Shown here in pieces: positions 25,354-39,000 of a stretch of 64,000 bases of DNA (the stretch's first letter is position 1; every line of letters starts with the position of its first letter). The notes beneath the pieces are model-generated. The model was not told where the DNA came from. It ran no database searches and worked only from the letters and a program-made list of their open reading frames with translations. Source of the DNA: Tetradesmus obliquus (lineage: Eukaryota > Chlorophyta > Chlorophyceae > Sphaeropleales > Scenedesmaceae); assembly GCA_030272155.1 (NCBI GenBank), contig CP126191.1, positions 8,020,501-8,084,500 of the forward strand. Reading direction: 5' to 3'. The position numbers and the translations under genes are program-made.

Positions 25354-26921
25354 ATGGCTGCTGAAAGGGCAGTGCAAGTGCTGCTGGGCAGTGTAGGGCA
25401 TGCAGGCCAGCTTGATGGAGAACTGCTGCAGTACATCAGCAGCATTCTAGAAGACCCTGACCCTGAGGGTTGCCTGGAGGTTTTGACAGAGCTGCTGGCT
25501 GGTGCAGTGCCGTGCTTTGGCAACAAAAACAGTGAAGAGCAGACACAGCTGGTGCTGCAGTTACTGGACGATGTGAGTTGTTCTGACTAGCAATAGCACG
25601 ACCTGTCTGGTGTTTTGCAATTGATGAACTGCATTCGTCCTGCAACCGCCCAAGGGTCAGAGATTACAACCGATAAACACCCATAGGTTCTGTGTGCACA
25701 CGCAAGCCGTACCACTCAGTGTCACCTTCTGAAACCATCTGCTCCTGTATCTGCAGGTCAAGGCACAGCAGGCGCCACAGCAGCAGAATCAAACAAGCAG
25801 CATGCAAAGCAGTGACAACCTTGATGCTGTGGTGGAAGTGTTCAAGCAGGCTTCTTTGCAGTCACGGCAGCAGGACGCAGCTTGCACAGACATCACCAAC
25901 AAGTTGCCACAAGGCACAGGCAGCAGCAGCAGCAGCACCAGCAGGGAGGGCCTGCCAAGTCAGGACCTGTCTCCTCTGCTTGACCTGTGTCCTGCAAGCA
26001 TCAGCCAGGATTTCTTGGCTTGCATGCTGCAGAGTAGTTTCAGGGGTGACGTGCAGGCAGCAGCGGACTGGCTGCTGGAGTGCCCTGACTTGCTGGCTCA
26101 GCAGGAGAGCTGGCAGCAGCAGCAAGAGGAGCAGCAACAACGGCGGCAGCAGGAGCAGGAGGCGCTTCGGAAAACCAAAAAACAGATTGTTGAGAGGTGG
26201 GTGCAGTTGCTGGGCTTGCAGGCCTGTGCAGCTGGAGCTGGCACACGCGTGCGACTGCTGCGCTGATTAGTACCGTGCATGTGGCTGCGCCGCAGCTTGC
26301 TGAACTTCTGCAGCGGTCGTGCAGGCAAGACAGTGTGTGCAGGTGGTTCGAATACAGCTTAGTAGCTGGCTGACACAGTGTGGCTGCGATGACATGGCAA
26401 TTGCTGTTGCCGGCTGCCTCCAGGTTCGACTTGCAAGTCGTGCACAGCATGCCTGCAAAGCCGAAGCATGGCGTGGACCTGCTGCCTGCACCAAAGAAGG
26501 GAGACCAGCAGCAGGGCAAGGTGCGCAGCTGCGGTGTGCGGTGTAGCATATGCATATAGGCAGCTGCTGGTCCGCAAGTCTTCTGCTGTATATTTAGTGT
26601 GAATATTGCTTATGTGGCCCAGCTGTGGTGCATTGACATAGGCCATTTGAGGTGCACATTGTGTGCTAGCTGGCATGCCGCATAACATACGAGGGTTTGC
26701 AGCCAGCCATGTTGCTGGCACAACCGCCTTGCTCACCCAGTGTAAGCTGGACCATAACATGTGCCTGGTGATGCATTGCCCTGCAGGTGCGTTACAGGGA
26801 CGGCCAGGTCGTGAGCTGCAAAGGAGACAAGTACATCATAGAGAAGGTTGGTGAGGAGTGGGATGGCGGCAGCAAAGGCAAGGTGTACACAAAAGGCAAG
26901 CGCGGGGTGGGCTACCGCTGA
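25354..26921 (+). CDS. CUE-domain protein, CUEDC2-like
   Basis: Exons 25354-25572, 25757-26196, 26424-26520 and 26787-26921 join in phase to 296 residues from ATG 25354 (MAAERAVQ). The N-terminal segment LLQYISSILED...VLTELLAG resembles the N-terminal part of plant and animal CUEDC2-type proteins. A CUE ubiquitin-binding domain follows (LLDLCPASISQDFL...AADWLLECPDL), then a Gln/Glu-rich helix (LLAQQESWQQQQEEQQ) and a conserved C-terminus: VRYRDGQVVSCKGDKYII, EEWDGGSKGKVYTKGKRG. The last block matches the plant homologues (Arabidopsis At5g32440 type) well. CUE domains bind mono-ubiquitin; the pathway here is unknown. Convergent with the kinesin gene. Confidence 0.82.
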
Positions 26922-28164
26922 CAGCGCCTGCATTTGGTAGCTGCAACAGCCGGAGATGCAGCAGGGCTGCCATGTTACGATTTTGCATTTGAGAATCACA
27001 CGGCTTGCTGGTGGATGCTGTTCGATGGTGAATAGATGGTGTGCCTTCCAGAAGCTGCGTTGGCTGGCCAGCATGCCGTGGATAATGTTGCCATGCTGCT
27101 GGCTTGTGTTCAACTTGAACCTTGAAGGGTTCTGGAGCTATGGCGCATGCTATGCTGCGCAGCTTTCAAAGTTCTGTGGTGACGCTGCTCGGGTGACTGC
27201 ACATTCTGAGCCAGCTACCTGGCGGCATGCGTGCCTGCTGATGCCATCATGGTTACACCCTGCCTTGCGCACATGTGAGAGCAATCCTGCGTTGCATTGA
27301 CGGGCTGACAGCCAAGCACGGCATACAGTTTGTTACCAGAAGCATGCGCAATGCGCAAGCCGTGGATGCATATGTGTTGCCCAGTTACTGGGTGTTTTGG
27401 CTTCTGCTTGTATCGCAATTGGTAAGCATGCTGAGTGCGGGTGTTGACGATTGAGGCATTCTGCTTTTTGAGCTTTTATATAATCAGCAATAGAATGATG
27501 ATACAGGGGTTGCTCAACACCTTGAGGCTTCTTCTTGCACCCGACAAGCACACATGTTGCTGTTAACATGATGATGATGACACATGTTGCTCACCACGCC
27601 ATGTGGCTCAACACGCCATACGCGCACAGCCGCAGCTGCATCCGAGAGACGACGCAGGCTGTATGTCAGAGCCTGGGTGTCCAAGAAGCATCAGACTGGC
27701 GGCGTTTAACAGTGTAATATACCTGACATGACCCGGGAGACATCACCTGTCACATCAGTATACGACCAGTCAAGCCATAGGCTTAAGAAATCGGCTGTAC
27801 ATGAGGTGCCTGGTGCCATTGCATAACGTGGCCCATATGATATGGCACCTGGCTTGGTGCCAGCATGCTGATGATATTCTGATGCATGCGCATCAGCACA
27901 TAACGAGGCAGGTGTGGTCTAGACCAGATCTGCTCTGCAACTCGCAAGAACAGTGTGGAGGATGCTTAGGTGCATATATTGGCCGATGCCATGAAAGTTG
28001 ATCAGCTGCATGCTTGTGGCCGGCCACAGCTCCACCATGCTGGCAAACTGCCAACTGGGAACATTCAAGCAAGTTGACAACCAGCCAAACTTGACACTGC
28101 ACAGGCTGCCGCGGGAGTATCCTCTAAGCGCCTTAAACATCAATGTGGCAGTGCTGTGCTTTAA
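26922..28164. other. Convergent intergenic region, no gene seen
   Basis: Lies between the stop codons of the CUE gene and the kinesin gene and should contain both 3' UTRs. No long frame, RNA gene or repeat stands out. Confidence 0.5.
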
Positions 28165-28314
28165 TTATCCATGGGCAGAAGCTCTGTGTTGCTGCAGCAC
28201 CTGCAGCTGCCGCCGCTTCAGCTCCCCGAGTGCCGCAGGTGCTGCTGCACTCTGCTTCACCGCCGGCAGGCTGACAGCTGCTGCCGGCACAGGCCCCGTC
28301 AGCGATGGCCACGC

Positions 28315-28353
<39 letters not shown>

Positions 28354-29879
28354 ATGGTGCTGGTGATGTGCAGCACCCAAGTGGCCGGCTGGCCCATGCA
28401 CAGGGTGGCTGGCGTGTGAGGCTGTGCTTGGCTCCTGCTGCAGCTCAGCCTGGCTGGGCTCCGCGCTGACGGCTGCCGAGCAGGAGGTGTGCGGCTGCTG
28501 GTGGCGTTGCAGGTGGCGCAGCTTGCTCAGCTGCAGCAGGCCGCAGCCAGGCGCCGCGGCAACAGCGAGGGTTGGGTGAGGCAAGTGCTGCGGTTCATCC
28601 AGGTCGTGGAATGCATGTGGCTCATGGCGAGCCAAACAGCAGCTGGGGCATGTTGGTGATATGACAGCAGCAAAGCTCTGGGAGCGCATGCCAGTGCGTC
28701 TAGGTGGCCAAGCAGGCGATCTGCAACATCTTGGCACAAAAGGCACAGCCGCTCAACTGCAACAGCAAACGTGGCAACCCCAGGCCTTTGCAGTGGGTCG
28801 GGAAGGTTGCGGAGAATTCCTGCAGCTTCAGCCCACCTTGTCCGGTGCTCCGTATGCAGCCGCCAACTGCTGCTCCTTCCCTTGCCGCTTCAGCTGCTGA
28901 GCATCCCCTTGCCTGTGGTGCACGTCCTGCCAGGCCAGCATGCCATGCTGCGGCTGCTGCTGCAGCTGCTGGTGATTATGGCTGTGCAGGTGGCCAGCCG
29001 CTACTCCCCCGGCCCATCCAGCTGCACTGCCATGCCCCTGCTGCTGCTGGTGCTGCTGCTGCTGGTGTTGATGCTGCCCAGGCAAGCCGGGATGCAGGGT
29101 GCTGCTGCTGGACGTGCTCTTGTTGTGGTTGTGGGCTGACATGTGACATGTGAAAGTGGGATGGTGAGCAGTGCATGAGCTGTCAGTAGGGGCCAGGGCC
29201 AGCGCCTTGAGGACGGCACGAAACCTACCTATACCACCACTGCAAGCGCCCTGTAAGCCATACACTCCCACAACACACGTTGCGCGGATGTGCACAGCTT
29301 GGAGAGCCGCCATCGCCAGCGCCACAGGACAATGCGGCGCACAGCATCCCGTGCACACGACACACTTCAGCACCCAGCCACCTGCTAGGCTATCAGCCAC
29401 CCAGCGGCCCTCACAGCCAGACGCCAGGCATACCTTTCTGTCTGCTGTGGCCGGTGTGGTGCCGCCGGCATCCCCCCGCCCCCCTGGCTGAGGCAGGCTG
29501 TACATGTGCATCATACGGGCTGGCAGCAATGCCGCCAAACCCTGCCCCAGATCCCCGCGCCATCTGCCCCAGCGCATTATGGTTGTACCCCACACCCAGC
29601 TTGTCGTTGCTGCTGCTGCTGCCGCTGTTGATGGCAGCAGCCTTGCTAATGCTGCTGCTGCTGCCGCCGCCGGTGTTGGTGCTGGTCGCAGCAGACGCGC
29701 CGAGGCTGCCAGGCCCACGGGTAAATGCAGCCAGGTCAATGCTGGTCTGCAGGAACCCGCCTGAGCTGTACCGCCGGAGCTGCTGTGTATCCTGCCCTGC
29801 AGCTGCTGCTCCATGACTGGGCAGATGCAGCCGCTTCAGGTTGCTCAGCGCGACCGAGGTGTGCACTGTCGGCTGCGTG

Positions 29880-29933
<54 letters not shown>

Positions 29934-30014
29934 GTAGTGCTGCCAGATGCTGCCCCTGGCCTCATCCGCTCTGGGCTGACATCACTTGCAGAGCGCTTGA
30001 CCAAGCCATGCTTG

Positions 30015-30081
<67 letters not shown>

Positions 30082-33000
30082 AATGGTGCTGGTGAGCAAA
30101 GTTGTGATTGATCCCTGCTTGCTGCTGCACAGGTGGCGGCGGCTGCCGCCGTAGCGGACTGCTGCTGCGCTGGGCATGCTGCATGTGCTTGCCAGCGTGC
30201 ATGAGGTCTGGACTGCCGCGGCTGTGCAATGCAGGGAAGGTCGGAGGCTTGCCCACACCTCCTTTGCTGCTATGTGCCTGTGCTGCTGCTGCTGCTGCTG
30301 TTCTTGAGTCTGCTGGGTCTGTCATGCGTGCCCTGTGCGAGTGTGGAGGATCTTGCAGCAGCACTGGCGACCCCAGCGACTGGATAGGGCTGCCTGCACT
30401 GCTGTGTGGGCTGTCACCTGTGTGGTACTGCTGCCAGAAGCGGTACCTGCAACATGCCACACAAACATGCGCACCAGGATGAGAGCTAGATTTTCCGCCG
30501 CACTGCCAGGAAGCGTGCAGGTTGCACATTGGAACCTCATGCCTTTTGTTTTTGGAAAAAGTAAGCGCCAAGTGCAACTCTGCAGCTGGGATGCAGATCT
30601 CCTGCAAAAGCCCATTGCAACCACAGCTATGCCTACACTGTTAGCCAATTGGCACCTTTCCTTGCATCACACCGCACCTGAAGCGCGCCTTGCCTCCCAT
30701 CAGCGACTGCTGCATGTTTGCAGGAGCCCCAGGCAGCGCCAGGCCGGGCGCCTCAGGGGCATCGCCCAGCGGCAGGCTGCCCAGCACTGACAGCTGCGGC
30801 GAGGACGCAGCAGCATGCGGGCTGCTGGAGCTGAGCTCGTCTGCGGGATCGTGCTCCAGGCCCTGCACAGGGCAGAGGGTGTGCAGCAGCACATCTCAGT
30901 GGTGGCGCTGCCTGCACTCACCCAGAGGTGCACTCAGCTGCGCACGTACCAGAGCTCACGCGGGAGTGCCTAACGCGCGTGAGTGAGCAATGCACAGCTG
31001 TCGCTTACGGGGTGAGCAGCTCTCGCACCTGCAGTACGATGCCCTGTGCGCGCGCGATGTCCAGCACCTGGCGCCGTGTGAGCCCGCTGGCGCCCAAGAT
31101 GGCCCACAGGTTGCTGATGACGTCGCGCTGCTCGCTGATGATCTGGTCGCGCACCGCCATCTGGAACTTGAGCTCCTGCAGCCGCACCGCCTGCAGGGGT
31201 GGCAGCACCAGAACAGTGTGGCCGATGGCAGGCAGGCAGGCAGGCAGGCGGGCAAGAGAGAATTTGAACCAAGAAGTCGAGTACAAACAGAACAGTTGTG
31301 AAAGTTTACGGGAGAGCTCCCACAGCAGCAGTGTTTGTGACGTGCCCCTGAGCAGTCAAAGCCTCGGTTCCCCCCGCGCACCTGGATCCTGAACGTGCTC
31401 AGGATCTTCAGGAAGTTCACGTTGCTGTTGGCATCGATGGCCATCTCAATTTTGGCCTGGATCTCACGCCGGCAGGCCTCGTTTGCCGCAATGTCTGCCC
31501 TGTAGCGGCCCGCCTCGCTGACGTTTTCTTCGATCTCCTCTAGCAGCACGCCGCGCCGCTCACGCGCCTCTGCAGCCTCCTCAGGGCTGGCTGCGCCACC
31601 TGCACAGCAGCAAGAGCGCGAGATGATGCCAGGGCGATTATGCCCCCACGACACAGTGATGACATGACATCAACAGACGCCGAAGCATGGCAGCCAGTGC
31701 AGGCAGCAGCAGATGCCAGCTTCTGCGCCGCAGAGCAGCCAGTTGTCCATCTGACAATGTGCAGCACAGCCCACACCACCAGATGTGCCACGCCAAGGCA
31801 GCTGCCAGCAGCAGTCAACCAGGCAGCCAGCATGGCAGCCGCCGCACCTGCTGTGAGCATGTCCTCAATGTTCTGTAGCTCATACTGGTTGCACACGTTG
31901 ATGTCCTCCAGCTCAAACAGCGCCTTCTGCAGGTTGATGCGCTCCTCAACGTTCTCGTTGATCTCCTGCAGGGCGCCAGCAAGCATGCAGGAAGGCAGAC
32001 AAGCCTGTGTACTGCCGCATGTGCGCTGCATGATGCTGACATGCAAAGCTTGCGGCCACGTTGGCAACACAGCAGAGCACCCACACGCCGGCTGCAGCAA
32101 GATGTTGCCAGCAAGTCCGAGTGCGTCTGCAAACAAGTTAGCCTGTCACCCAAACAGGGCACGCAAGGGTGCTCTGGTTCACCTGCGCCAGCGCGTCAAT
32201 CCACGCCAGCGTCTCAGCCTCAGCACTGCTGCACACAGCAGCGCCACTGCTCAGAGCGCTCGCAGCGCCGCCAGCAGCACCAGCAGCGCAGCCGCTGCCC
32301 GGCGGGCCTTGGCCCGCCTCGCTGTCACCGAGTGAGCAGCCGCCAGCATCCCCGCCTGCTGCTGCAGCAGCTGCTGCGTGGCTGCTGCCTGCCAGGCCAG
32401 CTGGCGGCTTGTCTGCCAGGCGCGCCTTGAGAAACTGCACCTCCGTCTGCACAGCAGCATAAGCGCGCAGGCGAGCAGGTTGAGTGCAGCACAACACCGC
32501 ATGCCAGCACGCAACATCATATCGCCCGATGCGTGGCCACTTCCGTAGCTTCCAGTGTGCACATCATTGAACAATTAAACACACTGCTCTGACGCTAGGC
32601 ATGCATAGCCGCTCGCCTCACCTGTAGGTTATCAATGATGTTTTGGTAGTCGGTGATGTGCCGCTCGACACTGCCCACGTTCTGCACCACATGCGTCTTG
32701 ATCTCCTTGGCGCGGTCAGCATACTTCAGGGTGTTCACGCTGTGGTGGTACTGGTCCGCGGCAGCACTGATGGTGGCCACCATAGCTGTGCGGCTGTTGC
32801 CACGCAGGCTGTCTTTAAGCAGCCTGATGCAGTGAGGCAGGACACAACACAGAGAACAGTGACAGCGGTTGCAAACCGATCCTTTAGGCAATGCTGTAAG
32901 AGACATGCTGCAGCTTGTTGAGATGTATCTGTGTATTGCTTGGCATGAAGGCCGACCCCCACTGGAGGCGCTGTGTGATGCAAGGAAGTTAGCTGTGCAG

Positions 33001-36000
33001 AGAAATGCTGCACCTTGCCTGAGCAACGTCAAGAAGAAGCAGAAGTAGAAGCAGAACAAGTGGCACAAGCTCCAAAACAGTGGCCCTCCAACACATTTTA
33101 AGCAGGTGCAAAATTGTGAGCTGCCCCATACCCGGCTCGAACGGATGACCTTGGCGTTATTAGCACCACGCTCTAACCAACTGAGCTAATAGGGCTTTCT
33201 TTCACGATTTGATGCCCCAAGTTCCGCTAACAGTTTAAGACTCCCAAAATTTTATGCCGCGTTTCGAACCCCGCCGACCTCTCTCTTTCTCGGGTGATTC
33301 TCGGGTGATAGCTTGCCTTCTCCTGTAACAAGCCTCTCTTCGCCGACCTACTCAGCTGGCAATCTCGTCTTGTGGCAGCGGCAGCTAGTATCCGAGGGCT
33401 CCCTGCAAGTGCTGCCTGAGGCTGATGCCGACAGGGACGCCCGCGGCCGTTTGATGGTGCTCCACTTCAAGTGGGGTGGCCATACTATCAATCTTGCTAA
33501 CGTCTATTGTCCCAACGCCTCCATGGACCGTCAGACCTACATTGCAGATACGCTGGCGCCGCTCTGGGCAGCCAATCCTGCCAACAACATCTTCATTGGC
33601 GACTGGAACTTTGTGGATGATCCTGCTGTTGACAGACGCTGCCAGGCCGGCCAGCCCACCACGTCTGACGCCCCGTCCATGCGGGCTTGGCAAGCAGCGG
33701 CACCTGGTGCTGCTGATGCGTACCGGTGCTTGCACCCTACGCGCCGCAGCTACACGTTCATCCATCGCAACCCGCAGATTGGACATGTAGCGCGGCTGGA
33801 TCGAGCTTATGTTGGCAGCGCACTGCGCGCCAGCGTGGTGTCCTGCGCCACAGCTCCCTCCGGTGTTTCGGACCACTTCCCCCTGGTGCTTGAGCTGGCT
33901 CCCCTGCAGCCCCCCAAACCCACTGGCCCTGGCCTTGCCCGTGCCCGTGTGGACTTCTGGAGCAGCCTGCCCCACCGCGCCCAGCTGAAGGCATGGGTGC
34001 TTGTCGCGCTGCAGGGGGAGCCAGCATCCGACCCTGCCCGCCTTGTCTGGTGGCCTAGCTTCAAGCAGAGGCTGCTGGCCAAGTGCCGGGAGATTCGCAA
34101 GGCATGGCGCGCTGACACGGCGCTGCCGTCCTATGCTGCTGCCCAGCAGCAAGTGCAGGATGCCCTCACCCAGCTTGGCGCAGCAGCAGGCCCGCCGCAG
34201 ATCGGCACAGCCATGGCAGCGCTGACTGCTGCTCGAGCGGCGCTCCGCGCCGCGCAGCAGGCAGCTTGGACAGCCAGCGAGCGCCTGCAGCGGCAGCAAT
34301 GGCTGCACCGCGGCGAACAGCCCAACCCTTGCATCACAGAGCAGCTGCGTGCCCTGGAGCGGTCTCCTACCTCACGGAAGGTGGTTGCTCTGCGCAGCGC
34401 GGCCGGCGCATATGTGTGGGAGGGTGCAGGGCCCGCCAAGGTGGCCATCACGCAGTGGGCTGGTGTGAGTGCGCAGCCGACAGTGGACCCAGCCGCCCAG
34501 GCTGCCATCCTCGCAGCCGTCGCCAGCTTGCCTCGGCAGCCAGCAGCAGCAGATGGCAGCACAACAGTTACAGAAGAAGCAGTTCTGAAGGCGCTGTCCG
34601 ACTCCAAGCCCAACACGTCGCCTGGGTTGGATGGCTTGCCTGCAGTTTACAAGCATTGCAAGGACCTGTTTGCGCCGGTCTTGGCGCGCGTGTTTACAGC
34701 AGTGGGCACCCTGGGGCAGACGCCAGCTGGCTTCTTGGATGGTGTGGTGATTGGCATCTTCAAAGCTGGCGATGCTACCCTGGCTGCCAACTACCGCCCT
34801 ATCACACTGCTCAACACAGACTACAGGCTCTTGGCGAGAATCCTGGCGTCCCGCCTGCAGCAAGTGCTGGACCAGGCGATCTCCCCTACCCAAACAGCGT
34901 TCATTAAACAGCGCAGGATTGGGCACAACATCATCACCGTGCAGCTGCTGCTGCATGCGCTGCCAGCAGACAGCACCGTGGTGACGGCGCTGCTGGATTT
35001 TGCCAAGGCATACGACACCTTGGACAGGCCTTTCCTGCTGTCTGTCATGAGTGCTATGGGTGTGGGGCCAGAGTTCTGCAAGTGGGTGGAACTGTTGCTT
35101 ACTAACACGCATGCGTGTGCTTGCATGAATGGCTTTGTTTCCGGCATGCGCAGGTTTGATGCTGGTGTGCGGCAGGGGTGCCCCTTGTCTCCCCTGCTAT
35201 ACCTGTTTGTTGGTGAAGCCCTGCTGAGGTTCTTGCAGTCTAAAGGCATTGACATCAGCGTGCAAGGCATCACATTGTCAGCGACACAGTTTGCGGATGA
35301 CACGCAGGTCTACCTGCAGTCACCTGCACAGGTCCCACAGTTCTTGCTACATATGCAGGTTATGGCAGCCGCGTCTGGGCAGCAGCTCAATCTGCATAAA
35401 TCAAAGTTACTATTGCTGGGTGCTGCTGCGCGGCAGCAGCACACAGCGCTCTCGCAGCAGCATGCAGCGGGTGTGCTGCCCTTCTGTCCTGTGCTGCAGG
35501 CCAATGTGCTGGGTGTGTGTGTGGGCTCTGACTCTCCTGTAGACTGGAGTCAGAAGCTGGCTGCAGTGGATGCCGCGCTTGCGCGGCTGTCACACATACC
35601 ACAATTGTCTGTGTTTGGCAGAGGCATGGGTAGCGCAGCGTATGGTGTCAGCACCCTGTTGTATGCAGCTGAATTTTCAGATATACCGGCAGATGTTGAT
35701 CGGCAGCACCTTGTTGCGTCAGTTGGGAAGTTAGTGGATAGAGGGTTGGCGCCTGCGTCAACCGCACGGCGTTTTACTGGTGTAGCTGCTCGCCTGCTGG
35801 CGGGCAGGCCAGCTGAAGGGGTTTTTGGTGCTTTGCCATGGCTTGAACACATACGTGCACGGCATGCTTGGTGGGGCGCGCAGTTTGCTACTGCGCCGCC
35901 TGACACCGAGCTGCCCTGGATCCGCATTGGGCGGGCGCTGTTGCACTCCAAGCATAAGTGGTGGGGCCCCCTGTCCCTGTTTGACAGCAGCTCAGACACG

Positions 36001-39000
36001 CAAACGCCTATGGACCTGCCACAGGCGTTTCCCCAGCAGTCCCTCCCTCCCCCACCACTGCGCCGCATGATTGTTGGTCTTCAAGCACTGGGCCCAGTCC
36101 GTGATGTGAAGGCGCTGGCACCAGCCGCGCCCTCCCCTGTGCTGCCCCTGCCGCATCCGCAGCAGCTGTCAGACATGCAGCAGCTGCGACAGCAGTTGCA
36201 GGCTGTGCAGGACGCGCCAGTGCTGGAGCCTGGGGCTTGGTGCAGCTTGGCGCCAGTGTTTGCCAACCCCTTCCTGCAAGCTGGGCTTGGGTTTGTGCCG
36301 GGCGGGCTGCAGGGCCTGCCGGTGCCCGCTAAGCGCAGGGAGCATGAGTGTCGTGGCGGCAAATGCAGGCCGCGTCTTCGCACTGTGGCTGATCTTATTC
36401 GGGCGTGGTATCTCATTCAGCGTGTTGTTCAGCAGCAGTTGCCGCACCCGTTGCTGCCTTACGGCTCCAACTACAGCAATGCTGACAACGAGGCTGAGGA
36501 TTTGCAAGGCCTGGTTGATAAACTGCCCGTTGCATGGACTATGGCTGTTTTGCCTGTTGTGCAGCATCCTGCCGCAGACCGGCCTTGGCCGCCTGCGGCT
36601 GTGCCGGACCCACCATGTATACCTTCTGCAGCAGAACAGCAAGTTGAGGCCATGTTGGTGGCTCGGCTGGGTTGGCAAAATGTCCGAGGCAAGGCTGTTC
36701 CTGTTGCACAATTGTCTGTTAGTGAAGCCACCTCACTGCAGCTTGGTCCGCTGCGTGCTGAGCGCCGTGCAAAGCGCACTGGGTTTGTCCAGGCTGCGCT
36801 GGGCTCAGGTGCTGCACCAGCAGCAGTGATTGATGGCTTGAAGTGGGTGGCAGCTAACCAGAGCATGCTTTGGAAGATGCGCTGGGATAATAATTTCAAA
36901 GAATTGTACTGGCGGCTTATTATGGATGGCCTGCCGACATCGCAGCGTATGCACAAGTCGGGTGACACTTGCATGTGTGGCGCTGCCTGTCCTGGTTGGG
37001 TTCATCATTTTTGGGAGTGCCCTGTTGCGGTAGCAGTGATTGACAGTGTGCTGTCTGAGTTGCCTGCTGCTTGGTGCACGCGGGCTGCAGGCCGCCCGCC
37101 GCTTGCTATGCGGCATGTTTGGTTGATGCAGCCGCCAGCTGGCCCTACCAAGCTCCGCAGAGGCGTTTGGAAGGTTGTCTGTCTAGCTGCTCTGAATGCC
37201 ATGGATGTTGGCAGACGACATGCTAATAAGCTGAGCATCCCGCCGCCCGCCCTGGCCGTGCAGCAGCCACCGCCGCTGCCGGCGGGCCAGGCGCTTATTA
37301 CTGATACACTACAGCATGCAGCTCTCACTGCTGCGCAGCAACAGCATAATCAGCTGGTAGAGCAGCGCCGGCAGCAGCAGCAGCTGCATCAACAACAACA
37401 GCGACAACAGCTAGTAGCGCAGATGTTGCAGGAGGCTAAGCAGCAAGCGGTGTTACGGTTTTGGGAGTTGCTTGCTGATTTTGTGGCAACAGAGGCAGCG
37501 CCCGCTACTTGGCGGGTTGCGGTGCCTGGCAATCACCCGTTTCTGTGCTCTGATCCAGCGCAGCTGCGCATTGTACTGGCGCCCCGCTCTGGTTGACCTT
37601 CCTGCCTCTGCATGTTGTGCTGTCAGCAGTTGTCGATTTTCCAGTTTCTGTCAAGGGCATGTTGCATGTGGTGGGTGTCGCAGCGCTGGTTTCTCAGCTC
37701 TTTCCTCCGTGCTACATGTTTCTGTCCTTGTCAGCAGTGAGGATTGCAGAAGCAGCAGAGCCCTAGTTTGCCTTAGTTTGCCTTAGTTTGCTTTGATTTG
37801 CCTGTCAGTCGTGCACCGCGTCAGTTATGCATGCTCCTGCTTGCTGCAGTCTGGTGAGTACAGCAGTGCCTTGATGCAATCATGCCAGACATTTATGGTG
37901 AGCAGCACCTTTGTGCACCCCGCTTACTGTTTGGACCATGCTTGTCCTTCCCTGTGCGCTTTTTGCCTGGTGCGTGGAGCACATGCTGCTTTTCGTGCTG
38001 CATTTCGCACTTGCTGCCCTGCATGTACATGTTCGTTTATGGGGAGATAGGGGCTGCGAGACGCCTCTGGAGTTTTCTTTGGTGGCGTCTTGTGGCTTGC
38101 TATCGAGTTCATACGATATGTGAGCTGAAAGTAGGGCGAGTGACTCACTCTCGGGTGATCGCTTGCCTTCTCCTGTAACAAGCCTCTCCTCTTTGCCGAT
38201 CTCAGCGTAGCTGCCGGGCAGGATTGCGGTGAAGTGGTTTCGGAAGGTTTACCTTCACCTGAAGTAGGCGGATCGAGATGTGCGGAAGAGCGCACGCCGG
38301 AGCAGGCGTCTGGTGCGCTGGGGACGTATGTCCCTTGTCGGCTTGAGTCTAAACAAGCCCCTGTACAATCTACCCTATCTTCTTCTCCTTCTTCTTCGCC
38401 GATCTCAGGGTGAGTCTCCTTGAGTGACAGCCTGTTTTGCTGAGTCATCTGCGACGTTCCAGATTTTCGGGTGTTCGTTGCAACGTAGTTGCCTGTGCAC
38501 ACCGTGTAACCCCTCTTCTTCTTCGCCGATCTCACTTATTTTATAAATTTCCAGTCTCACTCCAGGTGATAGCTTGCCCACCCCTGTAACAGACCTCCCC
38601 CCCCCCCCCCCCCCCCCCCCAATAAACTCTTCTGTCTGTGCTTGGTCTGTGGCTTGATTTGCAGCTTATCTAGGGTAAGCCAGCAGCATGTGGCAGCGTA
38701 TTCTTGGAAACGAAGCACACAAACATTCAGGAGCTGTGTTCAAGTGCGTTCAAGTGCGTTCAATGGTGATATGGGAAAGTGTCCCGCTGCGCCCGTGTTA
38801 GCCTCCGCCTTTCTATGTCTCCAACTTACCTCGTAAGCTTGCTATTGCGGTACGGCACATACGCCACCCCGGTCTTCTGCTGCTTGCCCAATGCATTTAT
38901 GCAGTTAGCCAGTGCCAGCAAGCTCTTGTTGATGTTGGCCCCGTCCCGCAGCTTCTGGCCAGCGTTGTTGGTCTCTGCAGCGCGCTCGCTGCCTGCCAGG

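Noticed and set aside
28828..29814. 328-codon minus-strand frame
   Set aside because: Only 29135-28837 is used as a kinesin exon in this frame; the upstream part is an intron plus an out-of-frame reading of the preceding exon.
31005..31029. Kinesin ending at the TAA at 31005
   Set aside because: The donor CAG|GTGCGA at 31029 leads in phase to four further exons with closing frames and a similar Gln/His/Ser-rich composition, so the tail continues to 28165.
33257..33279. TTTCGAACCCC-type sequence resembling a tRNA B box near tRNA-Ile
   Set aside because: No A box or cloverleaf can be built around it; it could be a tRNA remnant but this is not supportable.
33385..34308. 307-codon minus-strand frame opposite LINE copy 3
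   Set aside because: Antisense shadow of the endonuclease/RT frame with no domain of its own.
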